NCBI GenBank assembly: GCA_034698045.1
Contig: JAQGAU010000074.1
Span: 1-45,389 of the forward strand
Length of the DNA: 45,389 nt
Reading direction: 5' to 3'
From: Paramacrobiotus richtersi
Taxonomy: Eukaryota; Tardigrada; Eutardigrada; Parachela; Macrobiotidae
Part shown: positions 34,101-45,389 of the stretch, piece after piece
Layout of the letters: every line of letters starts with the position of its first letter
Numbering within the stretch: the first letter of the stretch is position 1
The notes under the pieces: model-generated
The model's database searches: none
What the model saw: only the letters and a program-made list of their open reading frames with translations
Told to the model about the DNA's origin: nothing
Program-made: the position numbers and the translations under genes

Positions 34101-36698
34101 TTTAGAATAACTACTCTAAAGTTATGACAAAAATACTAAAAAAACCATTTTTCTACCTTCTTACTTTTCAAATATTGCATTTTTATGGGGTAATGGGTTG
34201 AAATCATTTTCCAGGTTTCGAGTTTATTAAAGCCCCTGCACTGCGTCGTCAACTGCTGTAGCATATTAATTTTACCTCCCAGTAGTCAGCGCCATGTGAA
34301 ATGCTGTAGTACGTACTATACCAAAGCGTCAAGAATATAGAATATATTTTATATTTTATCGATATGTATAAGAATATATTTTATCGATAATAAAAAGTAC
34401 AATAAATCGTAGATCTTAATATTATGTTTTCTCTGCGATATTTTAATTAACATTTTGATTATTAATTCTGCAGTCATCTCAAAAAGTGCACAAGTTTACG
34501 TGTTCAGAACTCGTACACTGTCGACTCAAACATTTTTAAGAAAAAAACCAGTAAGATCATAATCATGTAACGTTATATAATTATGAAGAAATTGCAGAAA
34601 ACTAGAAGATTAAAAATGTACAATAGCTGAACAGCATCACATCAAGAAGAGAGATTGTTCATCCGAAGCCACTCGCTAGTAATTAAGAGAACAATGAGAT
34701 TGTTTACTCTAGATATGGAAACAATGCACTTTTGTTCTCTTAATTACTAGCGAGTGGCTTCGGTTCATCACATTCATTGATATAAGCAGAATAGTGCGCA
34801 TAAAAAGTAAACACATCAATTACAAAGCAACGGCTCATGTTTAACCCGTCACCGTAGAACGAAAGGCGCGTTTTCTGGACTACCAAAACTCCGCACTCTT
34901 CTCCTGGCCGACAACAACTTCCGCGACCTGACCCTGACGGACATTTTCAGCGGTTCCGAATCATACGGCCTACTGACTCTGGACTTGTCGGGCAACCGCC
35001 TGCGGGCACTGCCCACCGCCGCCGGCACCGAAACCTTCTCGGAATCGCTGGAAGAATTCGACCTATCCAACAACGACCTGGATCTCGACGACATCCAGGA
35101 TTACGAAAACTCCAGCGCCACCTTTAACGATTACAAAAAGTTAAAATATTTGGATATTTCCTACAACAGACTGCAGAAATTCGACAGTGAACGGTTAAGC
35201 CGGTTAAAGAGACTGGAAAAGTTGAATTTAGGGTGTAACATGTTCCTCCATGTGACGAAGCAGTATTTTAACAAATTACCAGCAACGTTGCGATCGTTGA
35301 ATCTATCCTTTTGCGCCACGGGAGAGAACAATTCCCCGCGGTTTACGAATGATGCGTTCAGTGGGATGTCGGAGAAACTGGAGACGTTGATTATGCAGAG
35401 CGGATACTTGACCAATGCCGTGTTTGCGCGCTTCAAGCTGGCCACCAAACTGAAGCTGAAAAATCTGGATTTGAGCTGGAATCTGATTAGTGGACTGCCG
35501 CAGGATCGGGAAACGCTGATACCGCTGATGTCGTTGATGACGTTGCGGCTGAGGGGGAATTTCTTCCAGTCCATTGGCCCGAAGGAGTTTCAGTATTTTC
35601 CCATGTTGAAGAGGTTGGATTTATCGTCCAATAAGATTATTTCTCTTGGTGGGTCGGATATGGATGGACTGTATAATTTAGAGGTACTTGATACAGAAAA
35701 AATGGTAACTGGAACTTTGTTGAATAAATAAGCAGTCTGGAGTCAACTTTAATCAGAAATCACTGTGAAATTAAAAATTCAGTTATAAGTTAGCCGAATC
35801 TTTACGAAACTATGTACATTTTAATTTAAAATGTACATAGTTTCATAAATTTATAATTAAAATCTATAATTATAATTTATAAAATTATAAATTTGAAATT
35901 AAAAAATTAAAAATTAAAGTACTTTCAAGTCAATCAATTGAATCATTATTTTTAAAAGTAAAATTCACTTTTAACACATTGCATGCAGTATTTTTTTTAA
36001 AAATTCAGTCTTATTTCTCGTGTTATTTAGTTACTGGATTTGTGTACGTTTTAAATTAAATAAATCACTTTTAAATCAATTAATTAGATCATTTTCAAAT
36101 TAAAATTCACTTTTAATGCTGTATAATTATAAGGTATTTTTTTCTCGGAATTTCACTTTTAATTCCCGTATTATTTAGCTACTGGATCTATCGGACAACA
36201 GTATAATCCAAGTGGAAAAGGGCGCCTTCAATAAACTAAATAAACTAAAATCCCTATATTTCGGGAAAAACTCCTTCACCGGAATTGGCACATTATTCGA
36301 CGGGATGCAGCAGCCTAAACTGCAGCAGCTCAGTTTGGATGGCTTACCGGTTAAATGCATATCATCGGAAATTGCCGGCGTCTTCCGGCATTTGAAATGG
36401 ATTTATTTGAACCGATCGCAGCCGTTATACCTGGCTTACGGGTCGTTCCGGCAGATGAAGGATGATATCAGTACAACACCGCCCGATCCGATGCCCTTTG
36501 GGGACGTGAGTGCCAGTGAAATGGGATGTGATGAAGATGTACCATATTATTCCATAGTCAACAGGTAGATATATTCTAAGCCTTATTTTTATTTGTACCC
36601 AAGTAGCGTTGACTATTTGCAGTACGGGTTTAAACGTTCTTTATTGTACAATTAATGCTTTCTTCCTATTAGTACTAGTACCGACTTTAAAATTTTGA
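31172..36698 (+). CDS. Leucine-rich-repeat surface protein, probably GPI-anchored (chaoptin-like)
   Basis: Secreted LRR protein of about 740 residues. Exons 31172-31581, 33017-33541, 34858-35683, 36179-36564, 36623-36698, phases joining. Signal peptide at the start (FFLLIILQHFFILTSSQC), then a Cys-bearing N-cap (CPTLPSGRCYVDC) and many LRR units of the form LxxLxLxxNxF, such as LRTLLLADNNF, LKYLDISYNRLQKF, LKNLDLSWNLISGLP, LKRLDLSSNKIISL and LELLDLSDNSIIQVEKGAF. The final small exon (acceptor TTTGCAG at 36616-36622) adds a hydrophobic C-terminus (INAFFLLVLVPTLKF), which with the preceding Ser/Thr/Asn fits a GPI-attachment signal. If the donor at 36565 is not used, translation ends at TAG 36568 with 716 residues. 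No TIR domain, so not a Toll receptor. Role probably adhesion or signalling at the cell surface. Confidence 0.8.
31778..31878. repeat. 100-bp near-perfect palindrome in LRR intron 1
   Basis: The arms from AAATTTGCTACAATTTAA to CTAGTATAAT mirror each other about the centre near 31828, with two or three mismatches. It could extrude as a cruciform or be a tiny foldback element. Confidence 0.85.
32349..32636. mobile_element. Inverted-repeat element, copy 2
   Basis: The complement matches 13312-13572: GGGAGTTACG, ATACGCGTTTCATA, AATACCA, GTAAGTTGGCTTAA and GGATCAAGATCGT in the same order. Internal arms (AAGTTATTAATGTGTAAG, GTTGGCTTAACAT) are mirrored at about 32471-32510. Lies in intron 1 of the LRR gene. 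Confidence 0.75.
32694..32872. repeat. AT-rich (AATTAAATAATAAT)n tract
   Basis: About a dozen irregular units of AATTAAATAAT with TAATAA variants, just before exon 2 of the LRR gene. Confidence 0.85.
34663..34763. mobile_element. 101-bp MITE with 32-bp inverted repeats and TTCAT duplication
   Basis: Arms 34663-34694 and 34732-34763 are perfect inverted repeats beginning CCGAAGCCACTCGC. Both sides carry TTCAT (34658-34662 and 34764-34768), a 5-bp target-site duplication. Too short to encode anything. It lies in intron 2 of the LRR gene, about 95 bases before exon 3. Confidence 0.85.
35806..35844. repeat. 39-bp palindrome in LRR intron 3
   Basis: GAAACTATGTACATTTT, a five-base centre, then its exact complement. 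The flanking 35845-36120 is AT-rich with short internal repeats. Confidence 0.85.
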
Positions 36699-37565
36699 TT
36701 TCATTATAAGACTGGTTCTTCGGATTCGATGGTTATAGATTCTGTAAGATACGGTTATCATAAAAATGTTAGAAAAAGTAAAAGTTAGAATTTTTGCTTT
36801 TTCAAATTAATTTTGTCATTTTTTTCTACGGACCAGTAGAACTAGACGTGGACTTCTAGAAGTCCGTTTATTCACTTACAGCCACTGCACGACATTTATC
36901 GTTGATCTGTCTGTACCAGCTTGTGATGCATTTAAGCGTTGGTGCAGTGTTGTTGTTGTTGTATAAGTTCCCCAATCCGCCAAACATTTAAAAACACTTA
37001 CCGGCAACAAGAAAATCCATAAATGCAGTCGTAATATTTCCTGTCGTATCAACCGAATTTTAAATTTCCGAAACGCTTTCTAGTCCTAAATATTAGTATT
37101 CCTTGTGCTAAAGTATTAATTCGACACTTTTTTGACATATCAACTGATTTGTGCACAACATAATTATATATACGTTTACTTATGTATTCTTATAAGACGT
37201 TTTTAATTCAGTTATTATCGGCTAATGGTACGCGACGGATCCAACAAAATCTCACAACAAGCGGTTCTCAACTTTCCTTCCTGCCATGTCAACGCTTTTC
37301 GGAATTTAAGGGAATTAGTAGAAAGCGTCATCTGCTAATGTTTCGTCCGTTTCTTTATGGAACCAAATTGTACAGAAGTTCCTTAGCGCACAAGTTTGTT
37401 TTGTGGCACTTGCTTTGTTACAGTGAAATCTTGATTAAACCTGTTTTCTTCCAATGCAGATCCCGCAACAGCTATTTCTACAATTTAGTGAGCAAACAAG
37501 GATTAACACTGTTCAAGTCACACCGAAGAATATTTAATAAATAACACGCAATATTGTTACAACGG
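36699..37565. other. Convergent 3' spacer between LRR and CUB-trypsin 3
   Basis: A 120-codon plus-strand frame (37182-37544) is open with a TATATATA about 15 bases before it, but it has no signal peptide, domain or intron support and ends 22 bases from the protease stop. I treat it as unproven. Confidence 0.4.
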
Positions 37566-40500
37566 CTAAGGACGGGCATCGATTTTAGCATCCAGCCAAT
37601 CGCGCATCAAAGCGACATTCGTATAAATCCCGGGCGCGTGGGCTTGGGCACAACCCAGTCCCCAGGATACGACACCAAACAGGGCCCATTTTCCCGTTCC
37701 ATCATCACAGACTAACGGTCCTCCTAAGGAATCAAAACACCAGTTGGTACGTACCAGTCGCACTTTTATAATGGAAAGGTCATCTTACCGGAATCACCTT
37801 GGCAGGAATCAAATTTTCCTTCATCATAGCCACCACAAAACTAAATTGAAAGCGTGTATCACGAGAAGAAAAAAGAGAGAGGATACTGACGTTTTTACCA
37901 TTTTTTCGGTTATAACATAGCCGGACATGTAGCTTTTACAATCGGCATCCGACATGACTTCGATGGCCACTTGACGTAGGTTATCGCTGCCAGCTCCGAT
38001 CTTACCACCATCAACTGCAGAAAACCATCAGATTTCTTTGAGAAAACTGTGATTACTTAATGTATTGCTTTTGGTACATAAAGTGCTTCTAAGAGGTTAC
38101 GATATTACAGCCAAGAGAGACAACCCACTCAGCCGCTTCTTATAGAGTCTGCTGTTGTAAAGCAGTCTATCATTCTGCTACTGAATAAGACTAGCTGCGT
38201 GTTGAACCACTGTTGTGATCGATTTTAAATTTAATTAAAAATATTAGTACTTTTTGAAAACACAGTAAAGCGAAGGACCCGGAACACCGTTTTGTCTCGA
38301 AATTTCTTACAGCAAGTTCGGCACTAAATACATACTCATGAACTAATGCAGACTTGAGACTGGCGTGTTGCAATGACTAGTTCGTATAAAGGCTTCGATT
38401 ACGTTTATATTAACACTACTTTCCGTCACGAACAAGCTATAACACTACCACACAAACTACCACTTTTGAAAGAAAATAATGATATTGATTTTTTCGGTTT
38501 TAGTTTTGCACAGTAACGTTCCTGCCGTAGTAATCTTCAGCCCCAGCACTGTGATATCACATCACTATTAAAGTTCATTTTTACACTACCCTTACTTGCA
38601 GCTTGCCCATCATACAACCGTCCCCACCCAGCGACCCAGCACACTCTCCTGCCTTGCACACCCGTTTGTACGAAGGGCTTCTCATGGACACTTCTGCTGG
38701 GCAGACACGCCGGCATCAAATCATTCGAGATCCGCACAGGACGATCCAGTTTGATCAAGGCAATGTCATTAGCCGTTGTCCCAGGGGGGTCGTTGTAGCG
38801 TTCATGTTTAACCACGTAAATGATGCTGAACTTGTGGGCTTCCGTGGCTTGTCGAAGATTCTCCACGCCCAGATAGACGAGGACATTTTTCCGTAAATGT
38901 TCTTCACCCGAGTTGTCTACGCAGTGGCCGGCTGTGACGACCCATTGCTCTGCAATCTAAACGTTGGAAGAATTAGTTTTACCAGTCTTTCGTGCATGCA
39001 GCGTACAGAACACTGACGAAACTACCAATCTTGGAATCAAACTAGCACCATATAAGAAGACGTCATTCACTAGTCTACGGTACTCTAGAAATCAGTTTCA
39101 ATGATTCAAGCAAACTGCATCATCCGCAGATTGTTGTCAGTCAAACTTGACCTTTTAACTGCTACTTCAGCGTTGATACTTCACTGCGGCTTCAGCTTTT
39201 AGAATGTTATCTCAACAAAAATCTGGTATAACGTGATACAAATGGTACGTCGCACACAGAAACGTTAGTGCTGAAATTCCGTCTTCTCACCAAAGTACAT
39301 CCGCAAAACTGCAACGACGGCTTCTGTACTAGCGAGCAGATCCACGGCCAGCTGTTTTCTCGGGCTAAAACTCCATTAACAATCCTGTGGTTGGGATTGT
39401 TGGACGGTGGATTCTGCGGTTGACCGCACACAGTTTCAGGCTGTACAACAATCTGATGCGGTGTGAGCACGTCCGCGGGTTTTTCGGGAACAGGGTCGTG
39501 CTTATCGACAGACTGGATTGTCGAGTAATCAATCAAGAATCCCTTCCGGTTCTCCAGTTCTTTATCAAATGTGTGGACGCAAAAATCCACGATAATGGTC
39601 GATGTGTTGCTTTTAATACTGCGTGTAAGGCCGTTGAGGAAATTTTTCTGGACGACCGCTGTAAAAACAAGCCAGACAACCGTAATTGATCCGTTGGCAA
39701 AAATCAGTACAATTGGGTATCTTACCTATGTAATCATTCCCGCCTGGAAAGAAAACAAATAAACATTTAGCGAATGCAGACATACAAAATACCTGCAGAT
39801 TACAGACACCGCAACCATCGTTTGCAATTAGTTTTCTACATAGAAGCCTATACACGCGAACAACAATTCGTGGCTCCACAGCATACCTACAGCTCTAAAC
39901 TGAAGTACGTACTTCACGTTGTGCAGCCAAATGATTTGGTAATAATGTTATAATTAGCTTACTTTCACCGAGTTTTTTATACTCGTTGACATTGCAGATA
40001 AACGTCAGCTTCTGTGCGACTTTTCCACTGATAATGATAGCAAAATCCCAGGGGCGGAGTCCCACATCGCCCAATCCGATTTTGGCTTCGACTGTCCGAT
40101 TGTCCAGTGCATTGATGACATAGCGACACTGGAAACCGGGTGTATACGGTCCGGCTGGATACTGTTCGTGCGATTTAATCTGGCCGGGACTATTACCGAT
40201 TTGGACGACCTTATGGCAGTCGCCAACCATTGGCACATTTACACCTGGAAAAGCCATGCAATTGACTGTGTAACTCCTTTTAAAAACTGGCACTGCGACA
40301 ATTCTTCGAGTGACCCAAAAGCTGACCAGTTAACACTGAACAACTAACAGTTAGCAGATAACCGTAAAGTGTGCGACTAAAGTACTTCTGTATAATTATA
40401 GTGGAATCAAATTTAACGGTGCGATCAGGATTTTGGATATGGGGCGCATTTGTAAATCTATGTTATAGTTAACTGTCTGACTTCCTGATTCGTAATTACA

Positions 40501-40919
40501 AGAGATCGTATTCTGTCCGTTCACCTTTGCTACTTCAGGTTCTCCGTGACTGCATCGTGGTGCACGCTGTTGCAGACAGTACTAGACTACCCTTTTTTTA
40601 ATGATAAGGGCAGATAAGTACCTTTTATTCTATCAATTTTTTTCGATATTTACCGACGCATTACATTTCCTGCTTTTATTTTTCGCTGTGAAAACACTGA
40701 CATGTGCTATAATATAGTAACTTTTGATAGTTTTTACCCTGATTCAGAAAAGGAACTAAGATTAAGTCACGAAACTACAATTTCCAGTTAAAAAATCCCA
40801 AACGTCATTCGAAATAGTGCTAACGCAGGTCAGCTGACCGGCTTACCTGATTCAGCAGATTTTAACAGCAAAAGTGACCAGAATACTGTTAAACCGATGT
40901 GGCACTTCCGGCTCGGCAT
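37566..40919 (-). CDS. Secreted CUB-trypsin serine protease 3
   Basis: 475-residue secreted S1 protease. Exons: 40847-40919, 39963-40244, 39726-39743, 39291-39658, 38596-38956, 37899-38014, 37789-37840, 37566-37723; total 1428 nt in frame. Signal peptide 1-24 ([14 protein letters not shown]), CUB domain about 25-170 ([14 protein letters not shown], then [13 protein letters not shown]), a linker with VCGQPQNPP, activation site RIVNG at 216. Triad: His258 (VVTAGHC, Gly replacing the usual Ala), Asp311 (ANDIALIKL), Ser423 (CQGDS|GGP); Asp417 predicts cleavage after Lys/Arg. The third exon is an 18-bp microexon (SGNDYI). C-terminus [19 protein letters not shown]. Nearest relative in the window is protease 2, which shares the exon boundaries of the catalytic domain. 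Confidence 0.88.
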
Positions 40920-42342
40920 GATTGCTTCCTGTCGCAGGATATATGTTTCAAACAGCTAAAGCCCGATACCGAAAGGCTTATGATACCGAATAAATAAACA
41001 TGCAGGCCACAAAATGTCCAGCATTTTGATAACAAAACGTCAGTCGATGTGAAGCATGAATGGCAGTAGCATTTTCAGTGATTTTGCGTTCTAAGAATAA
41101 CCAAAATGAATAAAACGGTATATACCGTATTACTGCCAAAGCATCTACACCGAATAAACACTGCAGCAACTAGTTCGATATAAATAAAAGCAGAACAACA
41201 AAAATAACGCAGATTCAACGGCAAAAATCACCCGTTTGGAATCCGCACTAGTTCAGAATATTTTTCCGTAGTCGCAGCAAATCATTAAGCGGCATGTTTA
41301 GCGTTATTTGAGATGAGGAGCTCTTGTGGAAAGTGCTGATAGACAAATAAAAGCTGTTAAAGACAATGCTGCCAAGTCAAACACAACACCAGGCTCCTCA
41401 AGTGCCCGGCAGCCAGCAACGGACCGTGTAAACGCACTGGACACGGCCATTTCCGCTAATGTTCTCCAATGACTCATTTGTGACGAGCTATCAATGTTGT
41501 ACACATTTCGATGTTTTACAAATTTCCGATTAGTAGAAGAACACGTACATTAGGCATGCGGGCGCGGCTCAGATAGAAAAGTCGGAAATTCTCACTTTCA
41601 CGACCGAAGAAAATTAGAAAACCGGCAACAATTTGCATAGTGCTCCTTATACAAAAAAACTCTTCAGAAAACACGGAACATGTCGACAATATTGGCGGGC
41701 CACATATTGGAACAAAAGTTGGTTTGTCTTATTTGTGTGTACGTAGATTTCTACTTTATCTTTGGACAATAATACAGTAGATTATCAGAAGTAAGTAGTG
41801 GATGCACTCCTACTTATCTACTTATACACATGCTGTGAAGTACATACTTATTCACAAACTAATAACTTATCAGAAACGCTTTCCTTATGAAACGCACGGG
41901 GAAAATTCGATTCGTATAAAATCTGAAGAACGCCATTTTGAATGCAAAGGTCACTTGATGCCGACAAAGGAATTAGGAGGTCACCATTCGCCATTCGGTG
42001 ACTTTTGTTAATCTCTAGCTTCTCATGTTTGTTTATTTTTAGTCTCTAGAATAATTGTTGGTACGTGTGGATTATGCCTGTACAGCATTTACTGTAACGC
42101 TTTGGGTGTTCTGTGTGGCTCTGTGTGAAGGAATATTGTTACTGTGATTGTACAAGTGGCCCACAATCCAGGTAATGCTTTTGCAAATGACTGTTCTTTC
42201 GATATTAAATTTTGCTATTTTTTTGTGAATTGAGCACTGCACTCTAATGGCATGTTTCGGGCGGAAAGTTCAGCAGTTTTTGCTGCACTTACTTTATAAA
42301 TTATTGGACAAACAAACTAAAATGCGCCCAATGTAAAAAATG
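40920..42342. other. Spacer with a short minus-strand ORF at 41304-41504
   Basis: The 66-codon frame is GC-richer than its surroundings and holds a hydrophobic stretch (VVFDLAALSLTAFICLSAL). It could be a small membrane protein, or a last exon of the upstream ELM2 gene, since an AG at about 41486 would join in phase. Nothing confirms either reading. The rest is AT-rich with no gene seen. Confidence 0.25.
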
Positions 42343-42423
42343 AATTTTACGGATGTATTTTCGAGTTACTCTGTAATGTAACGAATTTTACGGATGTATT
42401 TTCGAGCTACTCTGTAATGTACG
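42343..42423. repeat. 41-bp tandem duplication
   Basis: Two copies (42343-42383, 42384-42423) of GAATTTTACGGATGTATTTT plus TCGAGYTACTCTGTAATG, differing at two positions. Recent duplication; no function evident. Confidence 0.9.
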
Positions 42424-42938
42424 AACAAATCATATTTTCCCTAATTAATATTACTTTTATTTATTATATTTCTTTAATTATTTTGTATTATTTATAGTTT
42501 ATTTTCCCTATTTTTTTCCATTTCACGTGTAATTCAACGTACTGCATCGATTAAAACCGTTTTTTATTGCTTGTCAGTTACTGGCATCTGCAGAAACTCA
42601 AAGTGTTGATAACATTGCCCAATTGTTATATTATTTATCAAACAGTACGTTCAACATAAATTTATCCAGGAACAAGATGCTTTGTGGCTAAAACCATACC
42701 CAATGCCCACAGTAACATACCCAACCAAAAAAAAAATTGTTAAAATTTTACGATCAACGCAATAAATCCTCAACCATTTCAAAATAAAAACCCAGTTGCA
42801 GTTAATGAGCCGAAAACACCATTCATCTTCGCAAGAAATCCTCACCAGAAATTAAATAAAAAAAAGTCAACAAAATTCTTCAGATCACAACTCAACAATA
42901 AAAATCCCCGGTTCCATCACAAAAAGTTTAACTCCATT

Positions 42939-45389
42939 TTACCTGTCCAAATCAATCACCGCCAACACATTCCGCCCGTCCTCCGCCAGCACCTGTCGCA
43001 TCTCCCCCATCAACTGTCCGTGTAACGGTCCCGCGGGTCCCATCTCCTTGGCTTTGGCCAGCAACTGCATTTGCCGACGGTATTCACGGAGGAGACCCAG
43101 GTGCTTGGATTTGACCATGGTGGTGCAGGTTTCCCGCTCCTGGGCGGTGATACGCTCGGAGAAGGACGGGAGGACACTGGCCAGGGCGGGTCGCCCGCTG
43201 GCGAAGGTGGGGGCGAAGGGGTCGGCGGGGGGAGCGGGCGGGAGGGTGTTGTGGGCGCGGAAGTGGGAGTAGCATTCGGCGCAGAGTTTGAAGTCGCTGC
43301 CGAATCTGTAAGTGGGTTGGAGTCAAGCGAAGTATTTTTCCAATAAAAAAAGTTTCATCAACCATTGAAAATTGGAAATACACAGGAATTTGCTTCTAAT
43401 CAAATTTTTTTCAGCTTTATTTCTTTTCATTCGACTTTTTAGCACAATTAAAAATTATAGATCAAAGCTACGCATGCATATGCTTATTTCCACTAAACTT
43501 TGTTTGGATATACCTATTTAGATATGTAACTGAATTGTAGATTCCAACAACTTGAATAGCATCAAATTCAGAGTTCCCATTACGAACTCTCTAGGTAATT
43601 CTGGAGATTTAACTCACTGCAGCATGTCACACAACACAGTTTACTGGCACTTAGAAGTGCAGCTCGTAGTGCAGTGGCAATAAGTTTTCTTTCATCGTTC
43701 CAAAACTTCGTAAAAACAAAATCGAAACAATGATAATATAAAATGTACAACTTTTTTTCGATATTCTCGTGACTACGCAGTTTATCGACACAAAATAAAA
43801 GACAACAAAAGTTCACCAGTTCTCCATAACTATCAGGAATAGCACTAAACAAACTCCATTGAATGCTATCAGTTACCGATTTCAATTTCCAAATAACGTC
43901 CTGATGGTCAATTAACTTGCTCTTACTCAATACACAAAAAAACTACTCATCATCCAGCCGATTCGGGCCCGTACTTATTTACTGAATACGTTGTACTCGA
44001 ATTAATTTTGACAATTTTGTATACTTATCTCGTTCGCATTCGTTATTTTTGTGTGTTACTCACTTGAACATGTTGCTGCGTTTCTTAAAACAGGAGCCGC
44101 AGTCCTCCTTTTTCTCAGCGCCAAGGTAGACGGAGCTAACGGGTAAGCTGGTGAGTTTAATCGGGGTAATACGACTGCGAGCCAATTCCAGCGCTTTCCG
44201 CGTCAGACAAGCATTCATTCGACTCTCCCGTTTCGCAACTTGCTTGAGGTAATAGTAATAATTGACCATCTCTTTCACGGTGATATGAGGAAGTTTTTGA
44301 CGGAATCTGCAAAAGAAGAAGCTCGAAAAATGAAGAGAAAACGCAGTATCCGGAGAAACTGACATCTCCGTACTTCACAACACAAATCGCTCACAGGATC
44401 GTTTCGAATTTATTTTAACTTTTTTAATCAAAAATATTTAAGTAGCATTTATTACGCTTTAGACAAAATGTATGAAAAAACGACTGAAATAAAGGAAAAC
44501 AATCGATAACTATGCATTTTGCATGGAAAATTTTAAAAATTTGTATAGCATTGCTACTACTTCCAAAGCGAAACAAAAATCATCTGAAAATATTGAAACT
44601 ATTTCAGAATTATCACTGTTACAATAAAAATGTTATTTTAGGATCAGAAAGTTCAGAACGAACGAAACAAGCGTGATATCTATCTATTTATGGCACTAAT
44701 ATTAACCAAAAACAAATTTTTCAGCCTTGTTTTTCACAACACCATAGTCCAAATAACGAACAACTTACAAATGGAACTGCTTTCCATGGGTCAGCAGCAT
44801 CTCTTCAAAGAGTAATTTGTCCGTCTCCGACCACACCGGGATGTAGATATTGCGAAACTTTGGCAAGCGTTCTCTGGCCATCTTTAGATCAAATTTGCAA
44901 ACGTACAGCACAGCCAACGATTGATCTTCCGTGTAGCCCAGGCATGCAGCTTCCTCCAGGAACGTCTCACCATCTGCCGTGATTTGCACATTCCAACTGG
45001 GATTCCATAATTGACATTGCAAAGAAAGTAACTGCAAGAAAGAACGAGAAAAAAGATGAAAAATCCATATAAATGTTCAATTTTAGAAAAAGAACTGGCT
45101 TTGCCACTTGTAAACAGTTCGTGTTTAATGAAGCCCTGTAGCGTATAAACCGTCGTACACCGATTTGCAATACTTCGGACAGGGAAACGTGACCACTCAG
45201 CACTGTTTTCTGGGGAAATGTTTTTCAAACACATTTCAACAAGTTTTTTTACCTCATCACGTGGATCCTTCCTCTCATCGTAGCTGTCATCATATGTTTG
45301 ACATTTTGGCAGTCGATGGTCGGGAATGGTACCAGGATGCATTGGGGATGAGCGTCCATTGGAAACAGGTGGAGGAGCACGACGTTGGG
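42939..45389 (-). CDS. ELM2-SANT-GATA-finger transcriptional corepressor, 3' part
   Basis: Nuclear corepressor of the domain class found in MTA and RERE proteins, which recruit histone deacetylases. Exons: beyond 45389 to 45253, 44769-45031, 44064-44306, 42939-43305, phases joining. The ELM2 C-terminal half is in exon 2 (ACLGYTEDQSLAVLYVC), followed by SANT (WSETDKLLFEEMLLTHGKQF, then LPHITVKEMVNYYYYLK) and a zinc finger CxxC-x17-CxxC (CGSCFKKRSN, then KLCAECYSHF) split by an intron, then a Pro/Ala-rich part and a helical end (LLREYRRQMQLLAKAKEM). Translation may stop at TAA 42939-42941, but an equally good donor overlaps it (CAG|GTAAAA at 42942), so more exons are possible. Upstream domains such as BAH lie outside the window. 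MTA or RERE orthology is not established. Confidence 0.75.

Noticed and set aside
36179-36568. LRR protein as a Toll-like receptor
   Set aside because: No TIR domain or long membrane helix with a cytoplasmic tail follows the repeats within the space before the next gene.
43048-43346. Gly/Glu-rich plus-strand frames
   Set aside because: Antisense of the corepressor zinc-finger exon.
1-45389. CRISPR arrays, bacterial operons, tRNA or rRNA genes
   Set aside because: None seen. Repeats here are inverted, minisatellite or AT-rich, and gene structure is eukaryotic. A tRNAscan run would settle the tRNA point.

Overview
This is animal nuclear DNA. Genes are split by GT-AG introns, signal peptides and extracellular domains are common, and GC-rich exons sit in AT-rich introns and spacers. 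I rebuilt exons by hand from splice signals, reading phase and family motifs. A receptor guanylate cyclase, CUB-trypsin proteases, a leucine-rich-repeat surface protein and TATA plus TCAGT core promoters point to an invertebrate. An ecdysozoan such as a tardigrade or arthropod is my guess, not shown by the sequence.

Layout. (1) 1-3509, minus: 5' two-thirds of a receptor guanylate cyclase (ligand-binding domain, one membrane helix, start of the kinase-homology domain), with a 545-bp foldback element in intron 1. (2) 4.3-17.1 kb, plus: four tandem paralogues (A-D) of a small four-helix membrane protein I cannot name. Each has four exons with all introns in phase 0, and each exon contributes about one helix. 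A and B form one pair, C and D the other. A broken fragment of the receptor gene lies between A and B, so the A/B duplication probably once included the receptor. (3) 18.3-19.4 kb, plus: a small secreted, dibasic-rich precursor, neuropeptide-like, with a clean TATA/Inr promoter. (4) 20.2-29.5 kb, minus: a CUB-trypsin protease and a trypsin without CUB, with a tentative small secreted-protein gene on the plus strand between them. (5) 31.2-36.7 kb, plus: a leucine-rich-repeat surface protein, possibly GPI-anchored. (6) 37.6-40.9 kb, minus: a second CUB-trypsin. (7) 42.9 kb to the window end, minus: an ELM2-SANT-GATA-finger nuclear corepressor, cut by the window edge.

Non-coding structure is rich: a TTAA-flanked 565-bp element in intron 2 of tetraspan A, a 101-bp element with 5-bp target duplications, two copies of another inverted-repeat family about 19 kb apart, a 100-bp palindrome, and several minisatellite or AT-rich tracts. 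I found no tRNA, rRNA or CRISPR array, and no transposase gene.

The genes do not form one pathway. The proteases, LRR protein, receptor and peptide precursor all belong to the secreted or cell-surface compartment, but nothing in the sequence ties them together functionally.
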